A program made the translations under genes and the position numbers. DNA of 64,000 nt from Methylobacter sp. (lineage in GTDB: Bacteria; Pseudomonadota; Gammaproteobacteria; Methylococcales; Methylomonadaceae). Below the pieces are notes generated by a model. That model was not told where the DNA came from and searched no databases. It saw nothing but the letters and a program-made list of their open reading frames with translations. This document shows positions 31,555 through 40,769 of this stretch, piece by piece (the first letter of the stretch is position 1; each line of letters begins with the position of its first letter). The stretch covers positions 1-64,000 of the forward strand of contig NZ_SCTW01000049.1 of assembly GCF_004322395.1 (NCBI RefSeq). Direction: 5' to 3'.

Positions 31555-33080
31555 GTAACGCAAGAAAACTTTTAGTGTTACCTGAGCCATCGCTGACTTT
31601 CGGCTACGAACAGCAGTTAGAACACCCCAAGGACGGTTTGCTTCTATATGGTCCTTATTTTAATCCGCATAAAGGCGGACGAATTCGGATAGGGTTAATT
31701 GGAACAAAAGATGGCGCTATACGCTACGGAAAATGGGTGCAACGTCTTTCTAAAGTGATTGCTCCAAAAAAAGCCAACGATCCTAACCATACAATTTTTC
31801 CTGGATTCCAAGCAGTTTTTCAGTCTGAGTGGTCTGAAGAGCCAACAGCAAAATTATTAGTAGATCAGAAAGAACTACATCTAGCTATCTGCATGGAGGA
31901 CAGGCATCAAGCGATATATAAAGCGGTATCACTTTACGCCAATTTAATAACATCTTTTATAAGGGAAAGCGAGGTATCCATTGATCTTTGGATAGCAGTA
32001 ATCCCTGAAGAGGTCTACCGTTTAGGAAGGCCACAATCAAAGGTTACGAAAGACGAACGACAGCAATCAGAACTGTTAATGAATAAAAAGGTTGCAACAA
32101 GGCTGCTAATGCAACCTTCAATTTTTGATGAAGACAATCGCGCCGCAGAAATATACCAATATGAATTAAATTTTCACAATCAACTCAAAGCTCGGTTGTT
32201 GCAACATAAAGCTGTTGTCCAAGTGATCAGAGAAACTACACTAACACCAGATGAATTCACTAAAAGTAATGGAATGCCAGCTCGCCTTTTGCAAGACCCT
32301 GCGACTTTGGCTTGGAATTTGGCAACCACCGTGTTTTTTAAGAACGGCGGACAGCCTTGGAAGTTAAGTTCTCCAAGGCCTAGTGTATGTTATGTTGGTA
32401 TAGTTTTTAAGAGAGAAGCACTTGGTGCCGATGAAAATAACGCTTGCTGTGGTGCGCAGATGTTTTTGGACTCTGGTGATGGTGTGGTATTCCGGGGAGC
32501 TGTTGGGCCTTGGTATTCTCCTACAAATAAGCAGTTTCATTTGACTCGCGAGAAAGCTCGCGAACTTATGACTCTGATAGTAAATTCCTACCGGGCGTAC
32601 CATAGCGGAAACTCCCCATCAGAGCTATTTATTCATGGTAAGACGCATTTCTCGTTAGATGAATGGGAAGGCTTTCGAGAGACTGTGCCGGAAAATTGTC
32701 GTGTAGCTTGCGTAAGGATTCGTGAAGATCAATCACTAAAGTTGTTTCGGTTAGGAGCAACGAACATACCTCGTGGACTTGCTTGGGCAGAATCGCCGAG
32801 GAAAGGGTATCTATGGACTAAAGGTTTTATACCAAAACTCCAGACTTATCCTGGCAGAGAAGTGCCTAATCCGCTTTCAATTGAAATTGTTAGAGGTGAA
32901 GCCGACATCAATGTAGTGATGGCGGATGTACTCGCCCTAACGAAGTTGAACTACAACACATGCATTTATAGCGATGGGGTGCCAGTGACTTTACGATTCG
33001 CAGATACAATAGGCGAAATTTTAACTGCTGGTCCTATACAAAATGACTTACCTCCATTGCCATTCAAGTATTACATATAG
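31551..33080 (+). CDS. Short prokaryotic Argonaute (SPARTA)
   Basis: The 509-residue protein starts with the typical short-pAgo segment LPEPSLTFGYEQQLEHPKDGLLLYGPY. A MID domain follows (about 140-270) and a PIWI domain (about 278-509) ending in PFKYYI, the family's usual C-terminus. There are no N or PAZ domains. The PIWI catalytic tetrad is missing: the first Asp position reads GIVF (282-286) and the RDG position reads IHGKT (361-365), so it should bind but not cut nucleic acid. It uses an RNA guide to find DNA and activates the TIR partner encoded just upstream. The 4-base overlap gives coupled translation and equal stoichiometry. Confidence 0.93.
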   Translation: MSNARKLLVLPEPSLTFGYEQQLEHPKDGLLLYGPYFNPHKGGRIRIGLIGTKDGAIRYGKWVQRLSKVIAPKKANDPNHTIFPGFQAVFQSEWSEEPTAKLLVDQKELHLAICMEDRHQAIYKAVSLYANLITSFIRESEVSIDLWIAVIPEEVYRLGRPQSKVTKDERQQSELLMNKKVATRLLMQPSIFDEDNRAAEIYQYELNFHNQLKARLLQHKAVVQVIRETTLTPDEFTKSNGMPARLLQDPATLAWNLATTVFFKNGGQPWKLSSPRPSVCYVGIVFKREALGADENNACCGAQMFLDSGDGVVFRGAVGPWYSPTNKQFHLTREKARELMTLIVNSYRAYHSGNSPSELFIHGKTHFSLDEWEGFRETVPENCRVACVRIREDQSLKLFRLGATNIPRGLAWAESPRKGYLWTKGFIPKLQTYPGREVPNPLSIEIVRGEADINVVMADVLALTKLNYNTCIYSDGVPVTLRFADTIGEILTAGPIQNDLPPLPFKYYI

Positions 33081-33094
33081 CTCATAGTAGGCTT

Positions 33095-33132
33095 AACAAA
33101 GTGAAGCCCATCGTTCGCGATTGATGCGCTTC
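33095..33132 (+). repeat. 38-bp direct repeat, left copy
   Basis: About 34 of 38 positions match the copy at 33857-33894. Each copy itself contains the inverted arms GCGCATC and GATGCGC (slightly degenerate here). The two copies bracket the toxin-antitoxin pair. Confidence 0.65.
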
Positions 33133-33257
33133 CTTGCGTAGGATGCATCTTACGCAAGTTGTTGCCCACTTTGGAATGCCCCTTTAATTTGATTTAAACA
33201 TCCGGTTGTTTCTAGTATATGATAGTTGCGACAGTAGCAACCATTGGAGATGAATCT

Positions 33258-33536
33258 ATGTCTATCACTATAGGCGTTAAGCTCGATGAAGAAATACGTG
33301 ACCGCCTCAAGTCCTTGGGTACGGCTAGGCAGCGCTCTACGCATTGGTTAATGCGTGAGGCGATCCGTGAATACCTTGAAAGGGAGGAATTCATAGAAAC
33401 ACGAAACCGCGAAGCCGATGAGGCTTGGGCGGACTACAAGCGCAGCGGAAAATTTGTAAGCCATGACGCCATGGCTTCATGGCTCGACACTTGGGGGACT
33501 GATCAAGAAGGTCATGCGCCAGAGACTGAACGTTGA
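33258..33536 (+). CDS. CopG-type ribbon-helix-helix antitoxin
   Basis: The 92-residue protein begins MSITIGVKLDEEIRDRLKSLG, a ribbon-helix-helix DNA-binding domain, with STHWLMREAIREYLE as the second helix, and an acidic C-terminal part that should bind the toxin. It is expected to repress its own operon. The ATG at 33258 has GGAG eight bases upstream. It overlaps the toxin gene by one base. Confidence 0.85.
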   Translation: MSITIGVKLDEEIRDRLKSLGTARQRSTHWLMREAIREYLEREEFIETRNREADEAWADYKRSGKFVSHDAMASWLDTWGTDQEGHAPETER

Positions 33537-33823
33537 TGCTGAAATGGTCGGAAACCGCCTTGGCGGATGTGCAAAGACTGCGCCAGTTTATCGAACCCCA
33601 CAACCCGGAAGCCGCCCGCCGTGCCGCTGAAGCTTTGAAGAAAGGCGCGGCGATTCTTATCGATCATCCCGGCCTTGGCCGACGACTTGATGGCCGACAT
33701 GACCGCGAAATTGCCATTCCTTTTGGAAAGCGAGGATATGTCATGCGTTATCGGCTTGATGATGACGATATTGTGATCCTGAAGGTTTGGCATACGTTGG
33801 AAGATAGGAATCAAGATTCCTGA
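33536..33823 (+). CDS. ParE/RelE-superfamily toxin
   Basis: The 95-residue protein has the ParE/RelE fold pattern: LKWSETALADVQRLRQFI, PEAARRAAEALKKGAAIL, HPGLGRRLDGRHDREIAIPFGKRGYVMRYRLDDDDIVILKVWHTLEDR. ParE members poison DNA gyrase, RelE members cleave mRNA; the CopG partner favours the ParE type. The reading frame is complete. It starts within the antitoxin stop codon. Confidence 0.88.
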   Translation: MLKWSETALADVQRLRQFIEPHNPEAARRAAEALKKGAAILIDHPGLGRRLDGRHDREIAIPFGKRGYVMRYRLDDDDIVILKVWHTLEDRNQDS

Positions 33824-33856
33824 TGACTTTGTTTTTTCTAGTCTGTAGATACTTTG

Positions 33857-33894
33857 AACAAAGTAAAGCGCATCGTTCGCAATTGATGCGCTTC
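33857..33894 (+). repeat. 38-bp direct repeat, right copy
   Basis: Second copy of the repeat at 33095-33132. It contains an almost perfect palindrome (GCGCATC ... GATGCGC). The pair encloses a 760-base segment that carries only the toxin-antitoxin genes. Confidence 0.65.
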
Positions 33895-33992
33895 GTATCT
33901 CAGCACTCCTACGGTCTCAGAACAAGTGATGTTGATCTATCCGAACTGTTTTTTAGGAATAACCAATGATTCCAGGCGAATTTCTGTTATAC

Positions 33993-34032
33993 GTGTCAAT
34001 CAGCGCCGAATATTTGCCAGCAAACAGCGTCA
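33993..34032 (+). repeat. 40-bp dispersed repeat, copy 1
   Basis: The segment beginning GTGTCAATCAGCGCC recurs at 60054-60093 with a few substitutions. Both copies begin with TGTCAAT, resembling the end of a transposable element, but no intact transposase adjoins. The 327 bases between the toxin and the Wadjet SMC gene hold this and the right direct repeat and otherwise no gene. Confidence 0.55.
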
Positions 34033-34150
34033 AGATTTCCAGTTAAAAATTACTATCTAATTGATCTATAAATACCTTTATTTTTAGGGTGGCAAAAATA
34101 AATACTGAAACTGGTAAATATTGCACGCTGTTTTACACTCAAGGAAATCA

Positions 34151-37100
34151 ATGCCAAATTGTTACCAACTAAAAAAAATTATCCTGATCGATAGCTTTTG
34201 GCCCGGCAAAACCGTGTTACTGAAACTGGACGGCCATACCAACCTCAGCGGCACCAATGGCGCCGGCAAAACCACGTTTTTGCGGTTGATGCAGTTGTTC
34301 TGGGGCGAACGGCCCAGCAACATCGTCGGCGGCAGCGGCAGCAAAAAAGGCTTTCTGGATTATTACCTGCCGCGCGCCAGCAGTTATCTGGTTTACGAAT
34401 ACCAGCGCCCGCCTCATCAGATTTGCCATGTGATGGTGCAAAGCGACGGCCGCGCCGCCAAATACAAGTTCATCGATGCGCCGTACCGGCAGGACTATTA
34501 CATCAACGAAAACGACTACCCGCGCGACAGCCAGAGTATAGAGCGGCTTTACCGCAGCACGGCGGAGGTTTCCAAATTCGTCGCGGTCGACGACTATTGC
34601 AGCATCATCCAATGCCATCAACTGAGCGGCGTCAAGAAAGACTTGCGCCTATTGCAAAACCGTTATGCGATGGCCTCATCGCCGATCAACCACATCGAAA
34701 AAGTCATCGGTTCGGTGATCGAAAAAATCGGCGATTTCGACGTCATCAAGCAAATGCTGATCGATATTTCCCGCGGCAAACTCAGCCAAGCCTTCCTGCA
34801 AAACGAAGACGAACAACAACCCTTCCAGCTGAACAAGCAGCACATCGACGCTTGGCTGGCTGATTTGAACGCGGCGCGGGAAATCGAGGTCAAGCGCGCC
34901 GATTTCGACCGCTTGCTGCAAACCATAGCGGAACTGAAGCAAACTCTGAAGTCCTTGTCCCACCTGCATTTTTTGGCGCAAGGCCAATACAAAAGCTGCC
35001 AACAGGAAACGGAAGCACTGGACAACAGCCTCAAAGAGTTAAGCCGGCAGCGCGACCAATTGCAACAAGCGCATAAACAACAGTTGGAGCCCAAAGAAGA
35101 TGCGTTGATCGAAGCCAACAGCCGCCTGAAAGACTTAAGCCACCAGATCGGAATGCTGGAAGCGAAAAAACTGGACTTTGAAGAGCAGGGCGCCGAAAGC
35201 TTTGCGATCAAAGCCGCCAAGGCGGAGCAATACGCTAAAGAACAGCAGGACATTCAAGCCGAGCTCGAAGCGCTGGAACACAAAACCCAGGAAATCAAAC
35301 GTTTTTACGAAAAACAATTAAGCGAATTGCAGCACCGGCACGAAAAACAAATCCAACTCTACCAACAGCAGCGCTCCGACTCGCAACTGCGGCAAAGCCA
35401 AAACTTACGGGAAGCGGATGCCGAATTCCAGCAGCGTAAGGACCGCTTGCTTCACGACAAAGAAGCACGCTTGTATCCGGTTAAAGAGCAACGCGGGCAA
35501 TTTTCGACTGAGTTCCAAATCAAACAAAGCCAACAGAAAAATCCGCCGGTTCCGGCCGCGTTGATCGAACAACAGCAGAAAAACCGGGAAGCTTTGGAAG
35601 CCACCGGCACAGCCTCCAAACAGGCTTATCAAGTCCAGGCCAAAGCGCAAAGCGATTACCAACAGACATTGAGCCATTTCCAGCAAACCGAACAGGAGCT
35701 CAAGGACAAAAAAATCGAACTGAAACGCAGCCGGGAGCTTCATGCCGACTGCCAAAAACGCCTGCGGCCGGAACCCGGCTCGCTGCAACATTTCCTGGAA
35801 CAGGAAGCCGACGGCTGGCAGCAAAACATAGGCCGGGTCATCGCGCCGGAACTGTTGGACCATACCGGCCTGAATCCGCACTGGTACGGCCAGCCGAGCA
35901 ACGACTTTTACGGCCTTAACATCAACCTAGAGGCTTTGGCCGACCGCAGTTATCCGACTGCCGACAAGGCCCGGCTGGAGCAACAGGAAAAAGCCCTGTT
36001 CGAGCAGGTAACTAAACTCAGCAAAGAATGCGAAGGGCTGGAAGCCGGCTTGCAAGCCGCCAATAAACTGCGCGAGCAAGCCAAGTCGGCAATGGACGCG
36101 GCTCAACAACGCGTGAAGCAGGCCGAGCATCAGGAGGAAACATTGCGCAACGAAGCCAATGTGCTGGCCGACCAGATCAAGGCTGAAACCGAAAAAGCCA
36201 GGCAGCAGCTGGAACAGGAAATTAACCGATTGTCCGCCGATGTCAAAGCCTGCGACCAAGCCCTGGCGAGTATCGAAACCGAACACCGGCAAGCGCTAAA
36301 GGCCTTACATGACGAACACCTGGCGCACAATGGCATCATCGAATCCGACTGCAAAAACTTGCTGGAGACGATAGCCGAGCACATCGAAGCCGATACCGCG
36401 CAATTCAAGCAGGAACAACGGCGCATTGAGCAACAACTGAAAAGCGATTTAAAGGCCAGCGGCACCGACGATACTGTCGTTACTCTAACCGTCAAGCTCA
36501 AGGAAGCCGAACGTCTGGAACGCGAAGCGCGGGGCTTTCAACGCAAAGCCGAAGACTACCAAGACTGGCTGCAAAATCGCTGGCAACAACATCCGGAGCT
36601 CTGCCGGCAACGCGACGACTGCCAGCGTCGAATTCAGCAGTTGCAAGACGAGATCGACCGGTTGAAACAGGATTTTCAACGGCGACGGGCGCAGTTGAAT
36701 CAACAAATCGGCGTCCAGGAAGAGCTACTGAAGAAGAACAACAGCCTGTTGGCACAATTGGAACAATGTACCGATCAATTGCGAAGCTGCCCGCCGGTCT
36801 GCGCGGAAGACCAGCCCGAATACGCGCCCGGTACGCTGCCGCGCCTGACGCAGGACACCCTGAAAGCGCGCAAGCGCCAGGAACGCGACATTCAAAGCGG
36901 CAGGCAGGCCCTGGTTCAGTTCTTTAACAAGCACCAACGCAGCCAATTGGCCGAAGCCTGGTCGCAGGTCCAGAACGCCTCACCCCATCACAGCGAGTTT
37001 TTCCAGGCCGAAGCGTTGGAGATCGAGCAACCTTTGATCAATGTGTTGCAGATGGTCGGCCATGTCAAACAGGCCACGGCCCAGCAAATCGAATTGCACG

Positions 37101-37822
37101 CTTCCAGCGTCAACAACTTTTACCTACACCTGCATAACTTCGACCGAGCAATCAAAAGTACCGGCACGGAGCTGTCCAAGTACGTCAGCGAGGAACGTTA
37201 TTTCGCCGCGCTGGGCGAGATTACCGTCAACATCCGTTCCAAGATGAGCGACTTGGAATATTGGCAGGCTTTGAAGAAATTCGGCGACCACTACGGCCAG
37301 TACCGCGACAACGCCTTGTTGAGCGGCCAAGAGGATATTCCCGATGCGCTGGTGCAGGCGATGGGCGAACTGACCGCCCTGCTGCCGGCCACCGGCGTCA
37401 AGATCAAGCATTTGGCGTTGTTCGATATTGAATTCAGCATCTTCGAAAACGGCCAGCTCAAGCATGCCCGCAACGCTAGGGAACTGAAGGACGTTAGTTC
37501 CACGGGGCTGTCCTATCTGGCCCTGATCACCTTTTTCACCGGCGTCACCGCGATGCTGCGCAAGCAAAGCCAGACCGTGGTTTGCTGGCCTATCGACGAA
37601 TTGGGCGACTTGGCCCCGGAAAACATCGAAGCCATGATGAATCTGTTAGCCAAGCAGAACATCCACATTTTGTCGGCCACACCGACTGCCGACCGCCATG
37701 TGCTGGGCCTGTTCAATCGCCGCTATCTGCTGAACCAGCAAAAGCTGCACGAAGTGGAACTGCCGCAAAGCAAGCTGGATCAATTGTTGAACGCATTGCC
37801 CAAGGAGGCCGCCCATGTTTAA
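34151..37822 (+). CDS. jetC: Wadjet SMC-like ATPase JetC / MksB (DUF3584-like)
   Basis: The 1223-residue protein has an N-terminal half ATPase with Walker A GTNGAGKT (34-41), a very long Gln/Glu/Lys-rich coiled coil (about 230-960), a hinge-like interruption near 540-600 and a C-terminal half ATPase with an SSTGLSYL signature and Walker B VVCWPIDELGDL. This is a MukB-type SMC. With the three small genes downstream it makes a Wadjet complex, which extrudes loops on small circular DNA and cuts it. The ATG at 34151 has AAGGA six bases upstream and gives a family-like start. It overlaps the next gene by 8 bases. Similarity to DUF3584 suggests a non-type-I Wadjet, but I did not confirm the type. 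Confidence 0.85.
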   Translation: MPNCYQLKKIILIDSFWPGKTVLLKLDGHTNLSGTNGAGKTTFLRLMQLFWGERPSNIVGGSGSKKGFLDYYLPRASSYLVYEYQRPPHQICHVMVQSDGRAAKYKFIDAPYRQDYYINENDYPRDSQSIERLYRSTAEVSKFVAVDDYCSIIQCHQLSGVKKDLRLLQNRYAMASSPINHIEKVIGSVIEKIGDFDVIKQMLIDISRGKLSQAFLQNEDEQQPFQLNKQHIDAWLADLNAAREIEVKRADFDRLLQTIAELKQTLKSLSHLHFLAQGQYKSCQQETEALDNSLKELSRQRDQLQQAHKQQLEPKEDALIEANSRLKDLSHQIGMLEAKKLDFEEQGAESFAIKAAKAEQYAKEQQDIQAELEALEHKTQEIKRFYEKQLSELQHRHEKQIQLYQQQRSDSQLRQSQNLREADAEFQQRKDRLLHDKEARLYPVKEQRGQFSTEFQIKQSQQKNPPVPAALIEQQQKNREALEATGTASKQAYQVQAKAQSDYQQTLSHFQQTEQELKDKKIELKRSRELHADCQKRLRPEPGSLQHFLEQEADGWQQNIGRVIAPELLDHTGLNPHWYGQPSNDFYGLNINLEALADRSYPTADKARLEQQEKALFEQVTKLSKECEGLEAGLQAANKLREQAKSAMDAAQQRVKQAEHQEETLRNEANVLADQIKAETEKARQQLEQEINRLSADVKACDQALASIETEHRQALKALHDEHLAHNGIIESDCKNLLETIAEHIEADTAQFKQEQRRIEQQLKSDLKASGTDDTVVTLTVKLKEAERLEREARGFQRKAEDYQDWLQNRWQQHPELCRQRDDCQRRIQQLQDEIDRLKQDFQRRRAQLNQQIGVQEELLKKNNSLLAQLEQCTDQLRSCPPVCAEDQPEYAPGTLPRLTQDTLKARKRQERDIQSGRQALVQFFNKHQRSQLAEAWSQVQNASPHHSEFFQAEALEIEQPLINVLQMVGHVKQATAQQIELHASSVNNFYLHLHNFDRAIKSTGTELSKYVSEERYFAALGEITVNIRSKMSDLEYWQALKKFGDHYGQYRDNALLSGQEDIPDALVQAMGELTALLPATGVKIKHLALFDIEFSIFENGQLKHARNARELKDVSSTGLSYLALITFFTGVTAMLRKQSQTVVCWPIDELGDLAPENIEAMMNLLAKQNIHILSATPTADRHVLGLFNRRYLLNQQKLHEVELPQSKLDQLLNALPKEAAHV

Positions 37823-38447
37823 GCACGTCGCCGAAGCCTTGCTCAGCGGCCACTTCATCTGTCCGACCGCTTACCCCGACGCTTTCGAGTATTTATCGCA
37901 GCCGGCCAACGCGGACAAGATCAACGCTTTTTTGCAGCCGTTGGACCGGGAACTGCTGAATCTGGACGGCGAACTCTATTACGCCGCCTACACGGTGGTC
38001 GACGACAGCAACCGTGCGGCGATCAGGGAAGCTTTCTCCGAAACCCGTTCGCAATTGCGGCCGGTGGTCGAATGGATGGATATGGTCATGACCGCGCTGG
38101 GTCAGGATATGCCGATCCGGGCTCGCGACGAAATCCGCCTGCACCAGCTGTTACAAGTCATCGAGCACGAGCCGTCGCTGTCGGAACAACTGAACCGGCT
38201 GACCCAGTTGACGCTGTTCAAGACCAGCAAAACCACGATTGCCGAGCAGTTGTCCTGGGTGCTGCAAAAACTGGAACAATCGGGCTATCTGGCGCGGCCT
38301 AATGCGCAAGCCTCGGTTTATATCGCCACCGGAAAGATCAATTATCTGCATCGGATCATCGCCTTTTTGAACGACGCAGAAAACCTGGAACTGGACCAGC
38401 ATACGGCCGGCGGCGAAGACGGCGAACAGCAGGAACTGTTTTTATGA
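37815..38447 (+). CDS. jetB: Wadjet KITE-type subunit JetB / MksE
   Basis: The 210-residue acidic, all-helical/winged-helix protein lies between the SMC and kleisin genes. It has the size and position of the MksE/JetB subunit, which binds the kleisin as a dimer. The middle segment (KTTIAEQLSWVLQKLEQSGYL) looks like a winged helix. Assignment rests mainly on operon context. It overlaps jetC by 8 bases and jetA by 4. Confidence 0.75.
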   Translation: MFKHVAEALLSGHFICPTAYPDAFEYLSQPANADKINAFLQPLDRELLNLDGELYYAAYTVVDDSNRAAIREAFSETRSQLRPVVEWMDMVMTALGQDMPIRARDEIRLHQLLQVIEHEPSLSEQLNRLTQLTLFKTSKTTIAEQLSWVLQKLEQSGYLARPNAQASVYIATGKINYLHRIIAFLNDAENLELDQHTAGGEDGEQQELFL

Positions 38448-39673
38448 GCTTCGACCACGAACAAATCGCAGGATTAATCCGCAAGCTGGCCGGCGCCGAT
38501 CAACTGTTGGCGCAAACCTATATCAACGGCACGGTGTGTGCCGACGACGACAACCGCGGCGCGATCGACAGCCTGAAGAAATCCGGCATTTTGCGCAACG
38601 CCGATACCAGTGATGAATACCGCCTGACCGGCGATCTGAAGCGCCTGATCGACAGGCTGTTGCTGCGCAACCAGCGTTACCGGCAAAACATCAACATGGC
38701 CAAGATGATCGTCAGCGTCGAGCAGGACATTGAGGACTACCGCCGGGCGCTGGAGCAGAACAGCCAAGACGAGGCCCACTATCATCTGGAACAGATCGAC
38801 GATACGCTGTACGAAGCGATCGAAGCGCTGGAAAACAGCCTGAGCGTGATGTTCGCGGCGATCACCAGCCAATTCGGCTTTGTCAGTTCGTTGAACAGCA
38901 AAATCCGGCAGAACCAGCGGGCGCTGGCCTATGCGCAGCAACTGGTGCAGGAACTGAACCAGGTCAGGATAACAGACTGCTACGACTGGCTGAGCTGGAG
39001 CGACATTCCGCCGGAACTGAGCCGGAAAATCATCCGCTTCATCGATCAATACAAAAGCATCGTCGAACGGCTGACCGGCATCGTCGGGCGCATGAAAGAG
39101 CTGTTGTTCAAATTGCGGTTGCAGGAACAAACAGCCAACCGCTGCCGGGCAATGGCCCAGTTTTTAAGGCAACATCCGGAATGGGAGCCTCTGGACTGGA
39201 GCGGGGACGCCGGCGTTCCCGACCTGTTGCGCCGGGGCACAGGCCTGAAACTCCAGCCGGGCATCGACACCGCCAATCCAGTGTTACAGACCGATCTGGC
39301 CGCCATCGTCCAGGAATTGCGGCGCCAGTCCAAACCCGTCGTGCCACTGGCTAGGGATAGTGCCGCAGCGCCTTTGGACACTGAGGTTCCCGGCCAGATC
39401 GAATACGGCCAAGACCTGTACGACAGCCATATCGAAAACCTGTTTGCGCGCGCCCTTGAACAGCACGGCCGCAAGGTTTCGGCGCTGTGTTATTGGGGCG
39501 AGCAAGGTTTGGCAATCAAAGCGGAGCTGTGGCTGGACATGGTGTTCGCGCAATATTGCTGCCTGCCGCAACGCATGCGCCGCACGATTGCGTTGGACAT
39601 GCAAGGCGAAAATCTGGAAGGTTTCAACGGCAACCAGGTCATCGAAGAAATCCTGTTGCAGCGGGTTGCATGA
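38444..39673 (+). CDS. jetA: Wadjet kleisin subunit JetA / MksF
   Basis: The 409-residue protein has an N-terminal winged-helix region (AIDSLKKSGILRNADTSDEYRLT), long helices (about 70-240) and a C-terminal winged-helix part, the layout of MukF/MksF kleisins, which close the SMC ring. The sequence itself diverges strongly from other kleisins, so the name rests on size, helix layout and operon position. It ends one base before the start of the nuclease gene. Confidence 0.75.
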   Translation: MSFDHEQIAGLIRKLAGADQLLAQTYINGTVCADDDNRGAIDSLKKSGILRNADTSDEYRLTGDLKRLIDRLLLRNQRYRQNINMAKMIVSVEQDIEDYRRALEQNSQDEAHYHLEQIDDTLYEAIEALENSLSVMFAAITSQFGFVSSLNSKIRQNQRALAYAQQLVQELNQVRITDCYDWLSWSDIPPELSRKIIRFIDQYKSIVERLTGIVGRMKELLFKLRLQEQTANRCRAMAQFLRQHPEWEPLDWSGDAGVPDLLRRGTGLKLQPGIDTANPVLQTDLAAIVQELRRQSKPVVPLARDSAAAPLDTEVPGQIEYGQDLYDSHIENLFARALEQHGRKVSALCYWGEQGLAIKAELWLDMVFAQYCCLPQRMRRTIALDMQGENLEGFNGNQVIEEILLQRVA

Positions 39674-39674
39674 C

Positions 39675-40589
39675 ATGGACAGGCAGATGTATCAATGGAT
39701 CAGTAAATTGGTTAGAGGCAAGCCGAATCAAACTACCGATCACTCCTTAAGTCAAATTGGCCGGCAAGTACAGGCGCATTACCACTGCGGCTATGTCCGC
39801 AATAATCGTTTGTTTTTCAATGCGCAGGACAAACTGAATTTGCGCCAACGTGTCATGGATGAACTGGGCTTGGATCCTTTCATAGTCGAGCAGTTGCCGA
39901 ACGACCGCTTGGAAATGGCCCAATACCACGCCAATGAAAAACTGGCCGCCAAACCAGCCGGCAACGACCAACTGTTATTGAACAGCGCGGACGGCATCGT
40001 CCGCGTTAATAATGAACAAATACAACTTTATCCCGAAAGCATAAAGACGGCTGGCCTGCTGTGCCTAAACTCCAGTATTAACACAGTCGAGCACCGGACT
40101 ATCGTAGTCGTCGAAAACCTGGACATCATGCCGTTGTGCCATGCTTGGCAACTGCCAGTGGCAGACCGGCAAGCCCTATGGGTCTATCGCGGCGATCACA
40201 AAAGCGGCGCCAAGGCCGAGGCCTGCCGAGATTTTTTGCAGCGTTTCGGAAAAGATAAAACCGTCGTCGTCTTCAGCGACATGGACCCAAAAGGGCTGGA
40301 AATTGCACTGACCTTACCTTTTGCAAAATTCTGGTTAGGCCCCAGCGCGAATTCCTGGCAACCATTACTGAACAGCCAATATGCAAGTTGTATCGGTTTT
40401 GATGTCCAGTCTGAAGCGGCTGGCTATTTGCTTCGGCTATTAGATTCAAATTTATTATCCGAGCCGTTTAAGAACCTTATTTCAGTTATACGAGATCAAC
40501 GAAGCTCATTCCGGCAACAACATATATATAGCCACAATGTACCTTTGGAGTTGATTCCGATCAGAGCGGAAGAGCATTGTGGACGTTGA
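39675..40589 (+). CDS. jetD: Wadjet nuclease subunit JetD / MksG (TOPRIM)
   Basis: The 304-residue protein has an N-terminal helical part and a C-terminal TOPRIM-like domain with IVVVENLD (E147) and VVFSDMDPKGLE (D202, D204), the metal-binding triad of JetD (DUF2220). JetD is the nuclease that cuts the DNA captured by the SMC complex. It is shorter than many JetD proteins (about 380-400). The ATG at 39675 is chosen because family-like sequence starts there, one base after the jetA stop codon; the frame is open farther upstream inside jetA, which is a shadow. Confidence 0.85.
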   Translation: MDRQMYQWISKLVRGKPNQTTDHSLSQIGRQVQAHYHCGYVRNNRLFFNAQDKLNLRQRVMDELGLDPFIVEQLPNDRLEMAQYHANEKLAAKPAGNDQLLLNSADGIVRVNNEQIQLYPESIKTAGLLCLNSSINTVEHRTIVVVENLDIMPLCHAWQLPVADRQALWVYRGDHKSGAKAEACRDFLQRFGKDKTVVVFSDMDPKGLEIALTLPFAKFWLGPSANSWQPLLNSQYASCIGFDVQSEAAGYLLRLLDSNLLSEPFKNLISVIRDQRSSFRQQHIYSHNVPLELIPIRAEEHCGR

Positions 40590-40769
40590 AAAAACTCCCA
40601 ACAATAATCGCGAATGGTTACTGCTAAGAATTGATGCTTTTTCGTGGTTCCAGACAGTATCGATACATATAACGACGAATCGGTTCAGTCATTTGGTTCG
40701 GCGAAGTTTTAAATCTGCTGCTGTATTTCGACTATTACTCGACCGATCGGTAAATAAAGGCAAATACTT

